Assembly: GCF_017357425.1 (NCBI RefSeq)
Contig: NZ_CP014571.1
Coordinates: 2,046,001 to 2,110,000, forward strand
Length of the DNA: 64,000 bases
Reading direction: 5' to 3'
Source of the DNA: Arthrobacter sp. D5-1
Lineage (GTDB): Bacteria; Actinomycetota; Actinomycetes; Actinomycetales; Micrococcaceae
Notes under the pieces: model-generated
Seen by the model: only the letters and a program-made list of their open reading frames with translations
Database searches by the model: none
What the model was told of the DNA's origin: nothing
Part shown: piece after piece, positions 45,108 through 52,788 of the stretch
How the letters are laid out: each line of letters begins with the position of its first letter
Numbering within the stretch: position 1 is the stretch's first letter
Made by a program: the position numbers and the translations under genes

Positions 45108-45136
45108 ATTATGCGAGCCTAATCACATTAGATAAA
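45108..45136 (-). promoter_or_regulatory. Promoter of the amino-acid permease gene, with palindrome CTAAT-CAC-ATTAG
   Basis: On the minus strand TTTATC (45136-45131), 17-bp spacer, CATAAT (45113-45108). A perfect 13-bp palindrome CTAATCACATTAG (45119-45131) lies in the spacer and is a likely operator. Confidence 0.6.
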
Positions 45137-45202
45137 GCGACTTCTTCTGAGGGGTATCGGTTACTTCAAGTAATGAATCGATTATTTGCTGAAGTTGGGT
45201 AC

Positions 45203-45232
45203 AAAAAAAGCAGCTCCGGGGGAGCTGCTTTT
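45203..45232 (-). terminator. Intrinsic terminator of the tRNA cluster
   Basis: 9-bp stem (45209-45217 with 45221-45229), extended by A/T pairs, with seven A's on its left, which read as a U-tract for minus-strand transcription. It begins just past the last tRNA-Gly. Confidence 0.85.
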
Positions 45233-45237
45233 CTTTC

Positions 45238-45313
<76 letters not shown>

Positions 45314-45370
45314 ACATGTTGTCTGCCGGGCTGATGCCTGGCCGTCAACAACAAACAAGTTGCCTTGTTC

Positions 45371-45445
45371 TGGTGGGCGATACTGGGATCGAACCAGTGA
45401 CCTCTTCCGTGTCAGGGAAGCGCGCTACCGCTGCGCCAATCGCCC
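45371..45445 (-). tRNA. tRNA-Val(GAC), copy 1
   Basis: Acceptor GGGCGAT/ATCGCCC, anticodon loop CTGACAC (GAC), T-loop TTCGATC, encoded CCA (45373-45371). Identical to copy 2. Confidence 0.95.
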
Positions 45446-45470
45446 GTTTCCGGGTCCTATCGAGTAGGAG

Positions 45471-45543
<73 letters not shown>

Positions 45544-45600
45544 ACATGTTGTCTGCCGGGCTGATGCCTGGCCGTCAACAACAAACAAGTTGCCTTGTTC

Positions 45601-45675
45601 TGGTGGGCGATACTGGGATCGAACCAGTGACCTCTTCCGTGTCAGGGAAGCGCGCTACCGCTGCGCCAATCGCCC
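45601..45675 (-). tRNA. tRNA-Val(GAC), copy 2
   Basis: Identical to copy 1, including the encoded CCA (45603-45601). Confidence 0.95.
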
Positions 45676-45714
45676 ATGCATCCAGCCAACTGCTGGAAGA
45701 CATGGTTTTCACCG

Positions 45715-45785
45715 AGGTGGGTACGGGATTCGAACCCGTGTATACGGCTTTGCAGGCCGCTGCCTCGCCTCTCGGCCAACCCACC
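45715..45785 (-). tRNA. tRNA-Cys(GCA)
   Basis: 71-nt cloverleaf with acceptor GGTGGGT/ACCCACC, anticodon loop CTGCAAA (GCA) and T-loop TTCGAAT. CCA is not encoded. Confidence 0.93.
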
Positions 45786-45831
45786 GTGTAAGCCGAATTC
45801 CGGGAAATTCCTGCTTTGACAGTGCCTTGCG

Positions 45832-45904
<73 letters not shown>

Positions 45905-45960
45905 AGTGTCGTTTCGACGGACAACCCTTCAGGCTTTCCGTCGCTTTCCGACGAGTAAAA

Positions 45961-45989
45961 ACTCTATAGGAGGTTGTTGCAAACTCCAA
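45961..45989 (-). promoter_or_regulatory. Promoter of the minus-strand tRNA cluster
   Basis: On the minus strand TTGGAG (45989-45984), 17-bp spacer, TAGAGT (45966-45961), about 57 nt before the first tRNA-Gly. Confidence 0.55.
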
Positions 45990-46111
45990 ATCGAGGGTGG
46001 GGATTTGGTTTCGCAGGTGGCTGGATCCTTGAATCTGCGCGGAATCCCCTGAGTTTCACCCATGTAATTCCACCGCTGTAGTTCCGTTGTCAATGAAGGC
46101 GCTGATCGGTT

Positions 46112-46139
46112 TTGCAATCAGGCCGTGGTCGGTTAGTGT
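46112..46139 (+). promoter_or_regulatory. Promoter of tRNA-Val(CAC)
   Basis: TTGCAA (46112-46117), 16-bp spacer, TAGTGT (46134-46139), 13 nt before the tRNA 5' end. Confidence 0.55.
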
Positions 46140-46152
46140 TTTCTATGCACCC

Positions 46153-46227
46153 GGGCGATTGGCGCAGTGGTAGCGCGCTTCGTTCACACCGAAGAGGTCA
46201 CTGGTTCGAACCCAGTATCGCCCACCA
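46153..46227 (+). tRNA. tRNA-Val(CAC)
   Basis: Acceptor GGGCGAT/ATCGCCC, anticodon loop TTCACAC (CAC), T-loop TTCGAAC, encoded CCA. Closely related in sequence to the Val(GAC) genes, differing mainly in the anticodon arm. Followed at once by a terminator. Confidence 0.95.
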
Positions 46228-46231
46228 AGAG

Positions 46232-46257
46232 AAGCCCCCGGAATTCCGGGGGCTTTT
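46232..46257 (+). terminator. Intrinsic terminator after tRNA-Val(CAC)
   Basis: 8-bp G/C stem (46234-46241 with 46246-46253) with AATT loop, extended by AA/TT and ending in TTTT. Confidence 0.9.
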
Positions 46258-46476
46258 GGGTTTCTGAGGCATTTTCCTCCACTCCCTGGTACCTGCGTGG
46301 GACTCGCGAGCGAGGTCCATGAATCCTGCTCGGCAGGATGATGGCTACCTACTGTCCCAAGTACCACGGGGACACCACACCGGTACTACCCAGTCCCACC
46401 ACCAAGGTGTCTCGGTTTCAGTAATTGCCACGGTTGATCGCATTCCCCCTCTTGTCCTGGTGTCATTAAATGGCAA

Positions 46477-46605
46477 TCAACCAGCAGGGCACGCACTCAC
46501 CGTGGCGACGAGAACTGCGCCCCCGAGGCTTATCAGTACCTGCCGGCGGCCAACCTGGGATTCCTGCAGCTCAACCCGCGCAGGAACGAAGTTGCCAATC
46601 TTCAT
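46477..46605 (-). CDS. Possible 42-aa membrane peptide (unknown)
   Basis: ATG with GAGAGAGG about 10 nt upstream. The peptide starts MKIGNFVPARVELQE and ends with a hydrophobic run VLISLGGAVLVATVSACP, which could be a membrane helix or a poor lipoprotein signal. No homology is recognised. It could be a remnant or chance. Confidence 0.3.
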   Translation of the reverse strand: MKIGNFVPARVELQESQVGRRQVLISLGGAVLVATVSACPAG

Positions 46606-46686
46606 TGATCTTTGCCTCTCTCACATGGGGATTCGGTTCAACGCCAAGGCGCCGATGAAGGATCCCATACCGGACGCTGGTTAGTG

Positions 46687-46812
46687 CTAGTCGGGTTCTC
46701 CTGCGCTTGTGAGGATCGCGGCCACCACGTCCGCTTTTTGCCTGGTGTAAGCACTCCAGTCCTTGGTGCTGACGGCGGCCTCGCGCTTGACGGGGCAGTA
46801 ATTGCACGGCAT
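46687..46812 (-). CDS. Possible 41-aa CxxC protein (unknown)
   Basis: ATG ORF starting MPCNYCPVKREAAVSTKDW and ending in an amphipathic helix (KADVVAAILTSAGEPD). The CNYC pair at residues 3-6 could bind metal or be redox active. Its composition is more protein-like than that of the other frames here. No Shine-Dalgarno is evident. It is divergent from the 55-aa ORF across a symmetric 36-bp dyad. Confidence 0.35.
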   Translation of the reverse strand: MPCNYCPVKREAAVSTKDWSAYTRQKADVVAAILTSAGEPD

Positions 46813-46821
46813 TCGCCAACA

Positions 46822-46857
46822 CCGATGGGTATTTCGCGTCACGAAACGCTTCATCGG
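46822..46857. promoter_or_regulatory. 36-bp nested dyad between divergent small ORFs
   Basis: CCGATG-N4-TTTCG-N5-CGAAA-N5-CATCGG. Inner and outer arms share nearly the same centre (46839). It lies between the start codons at 46812 (minus) and 46872 (plus), as expected for an operator controlling both directions. Confidence 0.5.
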
Positions 46858-46871
46858 AGCACTTTGTCAAC

Positions 46872-47039
46872 ATGCGTGCTGAGGATGAACCTGATGTGCC
46901 CTGGACCCCTCCTGACCCTGGGCTGTCCACTTCGGAACTGGCGGAGACGGCTCCCATCCTTGCGGCGAAGCTGGCCCGGCTGCCGCCGGAGCAACTCGCA
47001 ATGATCTTCCCGCCGGAGAATTCTGTCGGCCCTGTATGA
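46872..47039 (+). CDS. Short 55-aa protein upstream of the nuclease gene (unknown)
   Basis: ATG ORF: acidic, Pro-rich start MRAEDEPDVPWTPPDPGL, then a helix SELAETAPILAAKLARLPPEQ and end IFPPENSVGPV. Codon use is GC-rich and protein-like. It ends 12 nt before the RecB/Cas4-like nuclease start, suggesting one transcript. Small accessory proteins often precede such nucleases in phage operons. Function unknown. Confidence 0.55.
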   Translation: MRAEDEPDVPWTPPDPGLSTSELAETAPILAAKLARLPPEQLAMIFPPENSVGPV

Positions 47040-47051
47040 CACAGTCTTTAT

Positions 47052-47936
47052 ATGACTGCTCCACTGCTTGCCCACGCTACTGACTACGGCCGGATGTATG
47101 CCCGCTCTACCACGGAGCAATTTTCGGTTCCCTCCATCACCACGGTGATCGGACAACAGGCCCACTCGCTGGACGGTTGGTTCAGCTACATGGGTGCGAG
47201 CAGTCTCGCTGCGGACCCGGAGCTTCCGGCGATTCTTGGAAGCCCGGCCAAAACCCGCCAAGCGATCAACAAGGCGGCCAAAGCTGCTGAGGTGTATAGG
47301 GACGCGGCAGCAGCACGAGGCGACCGCGTGCACACGTACTGCGAGCAGGTTGCCTTGCGTGCTCTGGGACGTCCGCACCGCATGCAGGAATGCAGGGACG
47401 ACCTCGCAGCCCATGGTGAGGAGGCGTTTGCCGCCCGCTTCGATGAATGGTGGGAACTGTACCGTGTGGAGCCGCTGGCCCCGGAGATCACCGTGTGGAA
47501 CAAGACTGTGGGCTATGCCGGGACACTTGACCTTGTAGCCCGGATCAATGGGCGTATCTGTTTGATCGACTACAAGACCAAAGGCACCACGCGGGATGGA
47601 ACGGTCAAGGCCCTCGATGACAAAGTGGTCATGCAACTCGCGGCCGGAATGAAGGCGGAGGAAAGCCTGGTCGATCCCGTTGCCGGAGTATGGGAGCCAT
47701 GGAAATACGGAGACAACCCCATGCTGCTCGCTGTAGCCATCGGAGAGACCGAAGTCCGGCCGATGCGGGCCAACCCGGAAATCCTCAAGCACCACTGGTG
47801 GAAGTTCTGCGCGCTTCGGCGCGTCTGGGAAATGTCGGCAGACGTCTCTGCAGCGGGACAAGCGCTGTTGCCCATTGCTCCGCCGGTGTTCGCAGCGGTT
47901 GGCGCCGGAGCGGCAAACAGCGCCAGCGGTGATTGA
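47052..47936 (+). CDS. Phage-type RecB/Cas4-like PD-(D/E)XK exonuclease
   Basis: 294 aa. The nuclease core follows the RecB/Cas4 pattern: GDRVHTYCEQ (His94), PEITVWNKTVGYAGTLDLVA (Glu145, Asp160), LIDYKTKG (Asp173-x-Lys175) and MQLAAGMKAEESL (the Gln motif). The cysteine cluster of true Cas4 is not visible, and no cas1/cas2 or repeats occur nearby, so CRISPR function is unlikely. Similar single-domain exonucleases are common in actinophages. It starts MTAPLLAHATDYGRMY. It lies between tRNA-Val and def, with a hairpin after the stop. Likely a domesticated or remnant mobile-element gene (inference). Confidence 0.75.
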   Translation: MTAPLLAHATDYGRMYARSTTEQFSVPSITTVIGQQAHSLDGWFSYMGASSLAADPELPAILGSPAKTRQAINKAAKAAEVYRDAAAARGDRVHTYCEQVALRALGRPHRMQECRDDLAAHGEEAFAARFDEWWELYRVEPLAPEITVWNKTVGYAGTLDLVARINGRICLIDYKTKGTTRDGTVKALDDKVVMQLAAGMKAEESLVDPVAGVWEPWKYGDNPMLLAVAIGETEVRPMRANPEILKHHWWKFCALRRVWEMSADVSAAGQALLPIAPPVFAAVGAGAANSASGD

Positions 47937-47955
47937 CCTCAACTAAACTGGCTTA

Positions 47956-47976
47956 GGCTCCGCAACACCCGGAGCC
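47956..47976 (+). terminator. Short hairpin after the nuclease gene
   Basis: 7-bp stem GGCTCCG/CGGAGCC (47956-47962 with 47970-47976) followed by GGGTTT, 19 nt past the stop and before def. Confidence 0.45.
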
Positions 47977-48006
47977 GGGTTTGACGATAGTGAGGACTGA
48001 CAGCAC

Positions 48007-48579
48007 ATGGCAATTTTGAGTATCCGAATCATCGGGGATCCGGTGTTGCGCACCGTAGCGGACCCCGTCACCGATTTCGGTCCGGAGCTCGCCAAGCTGG
48101 TAGCTGACATGACGGAAACCATGGAGGACGTGGAGGGTGCGGGCCTCGCCGCACCTCAGATCGGCGTCAGCCAGCGCGTTTTTACTTACCGCATTGGTGG
48201 AGTGGAAGGCCACATCATCAACCCTGTCCTGGAAAACAGCGATGACTTCCAGCCGGATGAAGTAGAGGGTTGCCTCTCGATCCCCGGCCTGGGCTTCCCG
48301 GTCCGCCGTTTCCGGACAACCAGGGCCACCGGTGTTGATTTGAACGGCAACCCGGTCTCGGTGGAAGCAGAGGGCATGCTTGCCCGGTGTTTCCAGCACG
48401 AAACGGACCACCTTGACGGCATCTTGTACACGGACAGGTTGGAAGGGGAGGACCGTAAGGCAGCCCTCCGCGCCATCCGGAACGCCAACTACCATGCCAT
48501 CACGGAGAAGACCACGTCACAGCGCGCCGCCAGCGTGGGATCCAGTTTTGGTGGCGGCAGTTTCGGGGCACCCGAGTGA
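48007..48579 (+). CDS. def: Peptide deformylase
   Basis: 190 aa. All three PDF motifs are present: GAGLAAPQIG, EGCLSIPG with the metal-ligand Cys, and the QHETDHLDG metal site with both His and the catalytic Glu. It removes the N-formyl group from nascent proteins. A C-terminal Ser/Gly-rich tail (SVGSSFGGGSFGAPE) is typical of actinobacterial forms. Coupled by a 4-nt overlap to fmt, whose product adds the formyl group to initiator tRNA. Confidence 0.95.
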   Translation: MAILSIRIIGDPVLRTVADPVTDFGPELAKLVADMTETMEDVEGAGLAAPQIGVSQRVFTYRIGGVEGHIINPVLENSDDFQPDEVEGCLSIPGLGFPVRRFRTTRATGVDLNGNPVSVEAEGMLARCFQHETDHLDGILYTDRLEGEDRKAALRAIRNANYHAITEKTTSQRAASVGSSFGGGSFGAPE

Positions 48580-49496
48580 GGGTCCTTTTCGCAGGAACCC
48601 CCGCGGTGGCCGTCCCATCGTTGGACGCTCTGGTTAAGGCGGGATTCGACGTCGTCGCGGTCCTGACGCGCCCGGACGCGCCGGTAGGCAGGAAGCGTGT
48701 ACTGACACCTTCGCCCGTCGCAGCGCGGGCCATGGAACTGGGTATCGACGTCATCCGCGCGGCCAAGGTCGATGCGGAAACCACCGCCCGGATCTCGGAC
48801 TTCGCCCCGGATGTCGCTGCCATTGTTGCCTACGGTGGAATTGTTCCTAAGGCAGCCTTGGGAGTTCCGAGGCATGGGTGGGTCAATCTGCATTTCTCGC
48901 TCCTCCCTGCTTGGCGGGGCGCTGCCCCCGTCCAGCGATCAATCATCGCGGGGGACGAAATCACCGGTGCCGTAACGTTCCAGCTCGAAGAAGGCCTCGA
49001 TACCGGCCCCGTGTTCGGTACCCTCACTGAAGCTGTGCGGCCGGACGACACCTCCGGGGACCTCCTCAAGCGCCTCTCCATCAGCGGAGCCGTGCTTCTC
49101 AGCCAGACGCTTTCCGCGATCGACGCCGGTCAGGCTGCCCCGCAACCCCAAACCGGAGAAGTCTCCCTCGCTCCCAAATTGATGCTGGAGGACGGCCGCC
49201 TTGACTGGCAGCTGCCTGCCCTTGCCGTCAGTCGCCGGGCCCGTGGTGTGACACCCGAGCCGGGGGCATGGACAACGCTGGAAGGCCAGCGGATCAAACT
49301 TGAACCACTGGCACTCCGTCCTGAGATCAAGGACCTGGCTCCGGGCGCCATCAGGGTGGATGGCAAGTCTGTGCTGGTGGGCACCGGATCCCACGCCGTT
49401 GAGCTCGGCAGGATCCAGCCGGCAGGTAAGAAAATGATGTCGTCGGCTGACTGGGCCCGCGGCTTGGCAACACCCGAGAGAGTGGTATTCGAATGA
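48576..49496 (+). CDS. fmt: Methionyl-tRNA formyltransferase
   Basis: 306 aa from GTG. Formyl-transferase domain: VLFAGTPAVAVPSLDAL and the folate/catalytic signature NLHFSLLPAWRGAAPVQ with its Asn-His. The C-terminal OB-like domain (from ~205) ends in GRIQPAGKKMMSSADWARG. It transfers a formyl group from 10-formyl-THF to Met-tRNA(fMet). Overlaps both def and rsmB by 4 nt, so def-fmt-rsmB are translationally coupled. Confidence 0.95.
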   Translation: MRVLFAGTPAVAVPSLDALVKAGFDVVAVLTRPDAPVGRKRVLTPSPVAARAMELGIDVIRAAKVDAETTARISDFAPDVAAIVAYGGIVPKAALGVPRHGWVNLHFSLLPAWRGAAPVQRSIIAGDEITGAVTFQLEEGLDTGPVFGTLTEAVRPDDTSGDLLKRLSISGAVLLSQTLSAIDAGQAAPQPQTGEVSLAPKLMLEDGRLDWQLPALAVSRRARGVTPEPGAWTTLEGQRIKLEPLALRPEIKDLAPGAIRVDGKSVLVGTGSHAVELGRIQPAGKKMMSSADWARGLATPERVVFE

Positions 49497-51040
49497 GTGA
49501 GTCCGGCCGGCGAGGCCCCAACAACAGCGGGAACCGGGACGGCGCCGGACAAGGCAACCGGGGTGCACGTGGCGAAAGCCGGCGTGACGCCCAGGGCCGG
49601 GAGCGAAACCGTGGCCCTCAACGGGGCTTCACGAACAATGCTCCATCGCAGCGTACGCGCCGCGCTGACCCAGCCCGTCTTGTGGCCTTCGAAGTGCTCC
49701 GTGCTGTTGCTTCCGAGGATGCCTACGCCAACCTGGTGCTCCCAGCCCGCATCCGGGAACACCGGTTGGATCGCCGGGATGCCGGCTTCGCCACGGAGCT
49801 GAGCTACGGCGCTTTGCGCGGTCAAGGCACCTATGACGCTATTCTCGCCCGCTGCGTGGACCGCCCCCTCGAGCAGTTGGACCCTGCAATCCTGGATGCC
49901 CTGCGGATTGGCGCCCATCAGTTGCTCTCAATGCGTGTTCCTGCGCATGCAGCGTTGGACCAGACCGTTGGCTTGGCGCGTGCCGTCATCGGCGCAGGTC
50001 CGTCAGCCCTGATCAACGCAGTCCTGCGCAAGGTCACTGCCCACAGCATGGGCGAGTGGTTGGACATCCTGCTGGCCAACGAAACCGATGAAACCCGGAT
50101 TGCCTCGCTTCGGCATGCCCACCCTGAATGGATTGTCCGCGCATTGCGCCAATCGCTTGTCAACCACGGACGTCCGAAGTCGGAAATTGATGACCTGCTG
50201 GAGGCGGACAACGCCGCGCCCGTGGTTAATCTGGTGGCACTGCCGGGTTTGGGAAGCCTGGACGAGGCTTTCGACAATGGGGCCACGGCAGGCGAACTGG
50301 TGGAAGATTCGGCATTGTCCGCCGGTGGAGACCTCGGCCGCCTGGAAACAGTTCGTCGCGGAACCACCCGCGTCCAGGATGTCGGATCCCAGCTGGTTGC
50401 CCGGGCCTTGGCTGGCGTGGACCTGGGCGCCTCCTCCGGAAGTGAACGCTGGTTGGACTTGTGCGCAGGTCCGGGAGGCAAGGCCGCTCTTCTGGCTGCC
50501 CTGGCGCACAGGGACGGCGCTACCTTGTTGGCCAACGAGCCCGCGCCACACAGGGCGAAGCTCGTTCAGCAGGCACTGTCGGCTGTTCCGGAGGACACAT
50601 GGTCGGTACGGACGGGTGATGGACGCGACGTTGGTTCGGAGCAGGCGGAAGCTTTCGACCGCGTGTTGGTTGATGTTCCCTGCAGCGGGCTGGGAGCGTT
50701 GCGCAGGCGGCCCGAATCGCGCTGGCGGCGCTCACCCAAGGACATTGGCGACCTCGGTCCGTTGCAACGTGACCTCTTGAAGTCTGCAATTGATGCAGTA
50801 AAGCCCGGCGGCGTGGTTGCCTATGTGACATGCTCGCCGCACCCGGCCGAAACCACTGCGGTTGTCAGCGACGTCATGGCCAAGCGTGCGGACCTGGAAC
50901 TACTCAACGCCGGGCAGGCTCTTGACGATGTCAGCCTCACCGGACACTTGGGCGCAGGTCACGAACAAACAGCCCAGTTGTGGCCGCACGTCCACCAGAC
51001 CGATGCCATGTTCATGGCCATCATCCGTAAAAAGCCGTAA
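49493..51040 (+). CDS. rsmB: 16S rRNA (cytosine-967-C5)-methyltransferase RsmB
   Basis: 515 aa. A basic, disordered N-terminus of about 50 residues (Arg/Gly/Asn-rich) is followed by a NusB-like RNA-binding domain (~57-190, [21 protein letters not shown]). The SAM-dependent RsmB/NOP domain has [19 protein letters not shown], the first Cys in [18 protein letters not shown] and the catalytic Cys in [12 protein letters not shown]. It methylates C967 of 16S rRNA. The long basic tail is common in actinobacterial homologues. Confidence 0.94.
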   Translation: MSESGRRGPNNSGNRDGAGQGNRGARGESRRDAQGRERNRGPQRGFTNNAPSQRTRRADPARLVAFEVLRAVASEDAYANLVLPARIREHRLDRRDAGFATELSYGALRGQGTYDAILARCVDRPLEQLDPAILDALRIGAHQLLSMRVPAHAALDQTVGLARAVIGAGPSALINAVLRKVTAHSMGEWLDILLANETDETRIASLRHAHPEWIVRALRQSLVNHGRPKSEIDDLLEADNAAPVVNLVALPGLGSLDEAFDNGATAGELVEDSALSAGGDLGRLETVRRGTTRVQDVGSQLVARALAGVDLGASSGSERWLDLCAGPGGKAALLAALAHRDGATLLANEPAPHRAKLVQQALSAVPEDTWSVRTGDGRDVGSEQAEAFDRVLVDVPCSGLGALRRRPESRWRRSPKDIGDLGPLQRDLLKSAIDAVKPGGVVAYVTCSPHPAETTAVVSDVMAKRADLELLNAGQALDDVSLTGHLGAGHEQTAQLWPHVHQTDAMFMAIIRKKP

Positions 51041-51086
51041 CTGCCGGAACCCGGCTTTCCATTTCCACCGACCCAGAGGGGCTGCT

Positions 51087-51761
51087 TTGTCTCAGTGCTG
51101 TATCAATCCGAGCATCCTGTCTGCCGATTTCGTCAACCTTGAGGCGGAACTGCAGCGGATCAGCAATGCCGATGCCGTTCACGTCGACGTCATGGACAAC
51201 CACTTTGTCCCCAACCTGACGCTGGGCCTTCCGGTCGTGCAGCGGATCCAGGCGGTCAGTCCGGTACCGTTGGACGCCCACCTGATGATTTCCGACGCCG
51301 ACCGCTGGGCGCCTGCCTACGCGGACGCAGGCGTTGCTTCGGTGACGTTCCATGCGGAAGCCGCCATGGCCCCCGTCAAGCTGGCACGCGAACTGCGTGC
51401 GCGGGGATCCAAAGCTGGAATGGCCCTTCGTCCGGCTACGCCGGTTGAGCCCTACCTGGACATGCTCAGCGAGTTGGACATGCTGTTGATCATGACGGTG
51501 GAGCCCGGATTTGGTGGGCAGTCCTTCCTGGACATCACCCTGCCCAAAATCCGACGTGCGCGGGCTGCGGTAGAGGGCTCCGGCATCGGCGTGGCCATCC
51601 AAGTGGATGGGGGAATTACTGAGGAAACCATCATCAGGGCCGCAGAAGCCGGTGCCAATGTGTTCGTGGCAGGCTCGGCGGTCTATGGGCACCAGGACCC
51701 CGCAGCTGCGATCGATCGGCTCCGTGCAGCGGGCCAGGCTGTGACGGCGACGTTCGCCTGA
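51087..51761 (+). CDS. rpe: Ribulose-phosphate 3-epimerase
   Basis: 224 aa from TTG ([10 protein letters not shown] follows) with agagggg upstream. TIM barrel with [16 protein letters not shown] (metal-binding His/Asp), [10 protein letters not shown], the [10 protein letters not shown] phosphate loop and IQVDGGI. It interconverts ribulose-5-phosphate and xylulose-5-phosphate in the pentose phosphate pathway. Ribulose-5-phosphate is also the substrate of RibB, encoded in the next operon. A terminator and riboswitch separate it from the rib genes. Confidence 0.94.
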   Translation: MSQCCINPSILSADFVNLEAELQRISNADAVHVDVMDNHFVPNLTLGLPVVQRIQAVSPVPLDAHLMISDADRWAPAYADAGVASVTFHAEAAMAPVKLARELRARGSKAGMALRPATPVEPYLDMLSELDMLLIMTVEPGFGGQSFLDITLPKIRRARAAVEGSGIGVAIQVDGGITEETIIRAAEAGANVFVAGSAVYGHQDPAAAIDRLRAAGQAVTATFA

Positions 51762-51782
51762 CGATCGTCACCACATGTTACG

Positions 51783-51811
51783 AAGATGGCTGGGAATAGC
51801 CCGGCCGTCTT
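51783..51811 (+). terminator. Terminator after rpe
   Basis: 12-bp stem with two G-U pairs (51783-51794 with 51800-51811) and a 5-nt loop, 21 nt past the rpe stop. Confidence 0.6.
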
Positions 51812-51840
51812 GGTAGTTGTGGCAGAATAACAACACACAT

Positions 51841-51992
51841 ACGTGCTCCGGGGTCGGTGTAAGTCCGAACCGGCGGTTATAGTCCGCGACCCGCGAGCCA
51901 TCGGATTCCAAGTGATTGGACCTTCGATGGCAGACGGTTGAACTGGTGAAATTCCGGTACCGACAGTTAAAGTCTGGATGGGAGAAGCACGT
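51841..51992 (+). promoter_or_regulatory. FMN riboswitch (RFN element)
   Basis: Conserved RFN blocks in order: GCTCCGGGGTCGGTGTAAGT, CCGAACCGGCGGTTATAGTC, CGCGACCCG, GGTTGAACTGGTG, AAATTCCGGTACCGACAGTT and AAAGTCTGGATGGGAGAAGC, closed by an ACGTGC/GCACGT P1 helix. It senses FMN and here precedes ribM and the whole riboflavin operon. Confidence 0.96.
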
Positions 51993-52008
51993 ACAGTCAT
52001 GCCGTGGG

Positions 52009-52081
52009 CGTTCCTTTAGCGACGCCCGGCATTGCGCTGTCGTACACCCCCGGAGTCATCGCGGCTTACTGGGAAGGAACG
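52009..52081 (+). promoter_or_regulatory. Possible expression platform: helix hiding the ribM ribosome site
   Basis: CGTTCCTT (52009-52016, just after the riboswitch) is perfectly complementary to AAGGAACG (52074-52081), which contains the Shine-Dalgarno of ribM. Pairing would block translation. This suggests control at translation rather than by a terminator. Confidence 0.5.
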
Positions 52082-52083
52082 GC

Positions 52084-52788
52084 ATGGACTTTCTGCGATG
52101 GCTCTTCGAAGCACAGATCCCCGTTGGAGGATCTGCTCTTGTCTTACGCGAAGTGCTTGGAAACATTTTTGGGCTCCTCAGCGCCCTCGGCGGTATGCGC
52201 CGCAAAGTCTGGGCTTGGCCGATCGGCATAATCGGCAACATCCTCCTGCTCACGGTCTTTCTGGGTAACGTCTTTGGTGCAGCTGCGCCGGCTACCCTGT
52301 GGGGGCAGGCAGCACGGCAGGTGATGTTCATCGCCGTCGCCATTTACGGCTGGTACCGGTGGCAGCAAGGCCGTCAATCGAGCAGCCAAGGGCGCGCCAT
52401 TGTGCCTGGCTGGGCCAGCAACAAGGTCCGCATCGCCCTGGTTGGCGCCATGGTGGCCGGCACGGCAGCGCTGACGCCCTTGTTTGATGCCCTCGGTTCC
52501 TACCCGCCGGTCTGGGCCGACGCCTGGACCTTCATGGGGTCACTTCTGGCGACGTACGGCATGGCCCGTGGATGGACTGAGTTCTGGCTGATCTGGGTTG
52601 CCGTGGACATTGTAGGTGTGCCGTTGCTGTTCAGCGCCGGCTACTACGCCAGCGCGGTCATGTACCTGTTCTACGGCTTCTTCACCCTCACCGGGTTCTT
52701 CGTCTGGTGGCGGGCCGAAAAGCGCGAACGCACCGGTCGTGATGCCGGCACACCGGACCTTGCACTACCGGCGGGAGTTGCACGATGA
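52084..52788 (+). CDS. ribM: Riboflavin transporter RibM/PnuX (PnuC-like fold)
   Basis: 234 aa, six or seven membrane helices. PnuC-family pattern: ALVLREVLGNIFGLLSALGG, RRKVWAWPIGIIGNILLL, and a repeated half with TFMGSLLATYGMARGWTEFW and WIWVAVDIVGVPLLF (read LIWVAVDIVGVPLLF). PnuC proteins carry nicotinamide riboside, but those behind an FMN riboswitch in actinobacteria (PnuX/RibM) import riboflavin. That context holds here. The ATG lies 3-4 nt after GGAAGGAAC, and its stop overlaps the ribD start. Confidence 0.9.
   Translation: MDFLRWLFEAQIPVGGSALVLREVLGNIFGLLSALGGMRRKVWAWPIGIIGNILLLTVFLGNVFGAAAPATLWGQAARQVMFIAVAIYGWYRWQQGRQSSSQGRAIVPGWASNKVRIALVGAMVAGTAALTPLFDALGSYPPVWADAWTFMGSLLATYGMARGWTEFWLIWVAVDIVGVPLLFSAGYYASAVMYLFYGFFTLTGFFVWWRAEKRERTGRDAGTPDLALPAGVAR

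Larger units (their letters stand above)
46258..46871. other. About 600 bp without a firmly supported gene, downstream of tRNA-Val
   Basis: No long ORF here shows protein-like composition or a recognisable motif. The plus-strand frame over 46319-46684 looks like chance. Two short minus-strand ORFs with plausible starts are listed separately. The stretch has a less regular, intergenic look than the core genes and begins exactly at the end of the tRNA-Val terminator, a common integration site. No repeat of the tRNA 3' end was found further right in the window, so no attachment-site pair can be shown. Confidence 0.5.

Noticed and set aside
46319..46684. A 121-codon plus-strand open frame after tRNA-Val
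   Set aside because: Its Ser/Thr/Pro/His-rich translation shows no domain, no ribosome site or conserved pattern is visible, and it overlaps better small candidates on the other strand.
47052..47936. Cas4 of a CRISPR system
   Set aside because: There is no cysteine cluster typical of Cas4, no cas1, cas2 or effector gene, and no repeat-spacer array anywhere in the window.
46204..48006. An integrated element bounded by a duplicated tRNA-Val 3' end
   Set aside because: The 3' end of the Val-CAC tRNA is not repeated before def or elsewhere downstream, and no integrase is present, so integration cannot be shown.
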